Assembly (NCBI GenBank): GCA_016840245.1
Contig: JAEOST010000725.1
Coordinates: 1-5,649 of the forward strand
DNA from: Candidatus Thorarchaeota archaeon
GTDB lineage: Archaea > Asgardarchaeota > Thorarchaeia > Thorarchaeales > Thorarchaeaceae
DNA: 5,649 nt
Reading direction: 5' to 3'
Shown one piece after another: positions 5,392 to 5,649 of the stretch. The position numbers were made by a program, and so were the translations under genes. Within the stretch, counting starts at the first letter, position 1, and every line of letters begins with the position of its first letter. The notes under the pieces are model-generated. The model made no database searches. It was not told the DNA's origin and was given only the letters and a program-made list of their open reading frames with translations.

Positions 5392-5499
5392 ATTTCCCTG
5401 TATACTTTATTCATGAAATAAGATAAACATTGGTAGCCAAATCGAATAGGTGCAGTCAATCTTGCTTCTTTGGAAACTCCTATTTCATCGAATCTGACA
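5392..5499. promoter_or_regulatory. Divergent intergenic region
   Basis: 108 bases between the TTG start of the small membrane protein (minus) and the ATG at 5500 (plus). The AT-rich stretch 5401-5428, centred on an imperfect palindrome around TTCATGAA, is the best place for TATA elements for both genes. No strong Shine-Dalgarno precedes ATG 5500, so that transcript may be short-leadered. Nothing else is visible here. Confidence 0.35.
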
Positions 5500-5649
5500 A
5501 TGCCATCTAATGTTGAAACTCAACAGAACAAAGATGGGAGTAATCATGGAGTGAGAAAATTGGTCCAGATAGAATTGCCACGAATTGAAATCACAGTGAT
5601 AAAGAGATTTACACCTGAAGATGTATTCGGACATGAGTACTTCAACGTA
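5500..5649 (+). CDS. N-terminal part of a possible TIGR04076-family protein
   Basis: ATG 5500 opens a frame with no stop to the window end, giving the first 50 residues. A polar start (MPSNVETQQNKDGSNHG) is followed by VRKLVQIELPRIEITVIKR and FTPEDVFGHEYFNV. The string RIEITVIKRFTPEDVFG resembles the opening of TIGR04076-type proteins, small conserved archaeal and bacterial proteins of unknown function that usually continue with a Cys- and Trp-containing core. That match is from memory of the family pattern and the diagnostic part lies beyond the window. No ribosome site is evident; an upstream in-frame TTG at 5470 is a less likely start. It is divergent from the small membrane protein. Confidence 0.55.
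   Translation, partial: MPSNVETQQNKDGSNHGVRKLVQIELPRIEITVIKRFTPEDVFGHEYFNV

Overview
The window looks archaeal and its gene content fits an Asgard-type (for example Thorarchaeota-like) genome. This is an inference from style, not from a marker gene. The signs are a very large secreted LVIVD beta-propeller protein with a Thr-only stalk and a C-terminal membrane anchor ending in KKRKSV, an N-glycosylation sequon in almost every propeller blade, AT-rich TATA-like promoter sequence, short intergenic gaps, and small zinc-binding or membrane proteins. No rRNA, tRNA, CRISPR array, transposase or integrase was seen.

Layout. (1) 1-291 (+) is the 3' end of a small zinc-finger plus two-helix membrane protein that begins before the window. 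(2) 315-869 (-) is a Nudix hydrolase with an almost canonical Nudix box, convergent with gene 1. (3) 870-1094 is an intergenic stretch. It holds a 33-bp remnant of the 3' end of a VOC (glyoxalase-fold) gene at 924-956, a perfect 20-bp AT-rich palindrome at 982-1001, and two tiny leader ORFs. (4) 1095-4673 (+) is one long surface-protein gene, split by a single in-frame TAA at 4002-4004. The order is signal peptide, 14 LVIVD repeats, a jelly-roll-like segment, an FN3-like domain, three Ig/cadherin-like repeats, 24 consecutive Thr, a membrane helix and a basic tail. (5) 4732-5103 (-) is an intact VOC-family protein, convergent with the surface-protein gene. (6) 5176-5391 (-) is a 71-residue membrane protein with an Arg-rich tail and a TTG start. 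(7) 5392-5499 is a divergent promoter region. (8) 5500-5649 (+) is the start of a gene that runs off the window, resembling the TIGR04076 family.

Main points of interest. The surface-protein gene is flanked by two same-orientation copies of the 3' end of a VOC gene (29 of 33 bases identical, all four differences synonymous). This is the footprint expected of cassette insertion into, or recombination between, VOC genes. The same cargo gene carries a nonsense codon one base from a Ser codon, with intact coding sequence after it. Its blades have an N-x-S/T sequon at the same place in 11 of 14 repeats, spaced about 42 residues apart. The Nudix and VOC enzymes look like ordinary housekeeping or detoxification functions, and nothing in the sequence ties them functionally to the surface protein.
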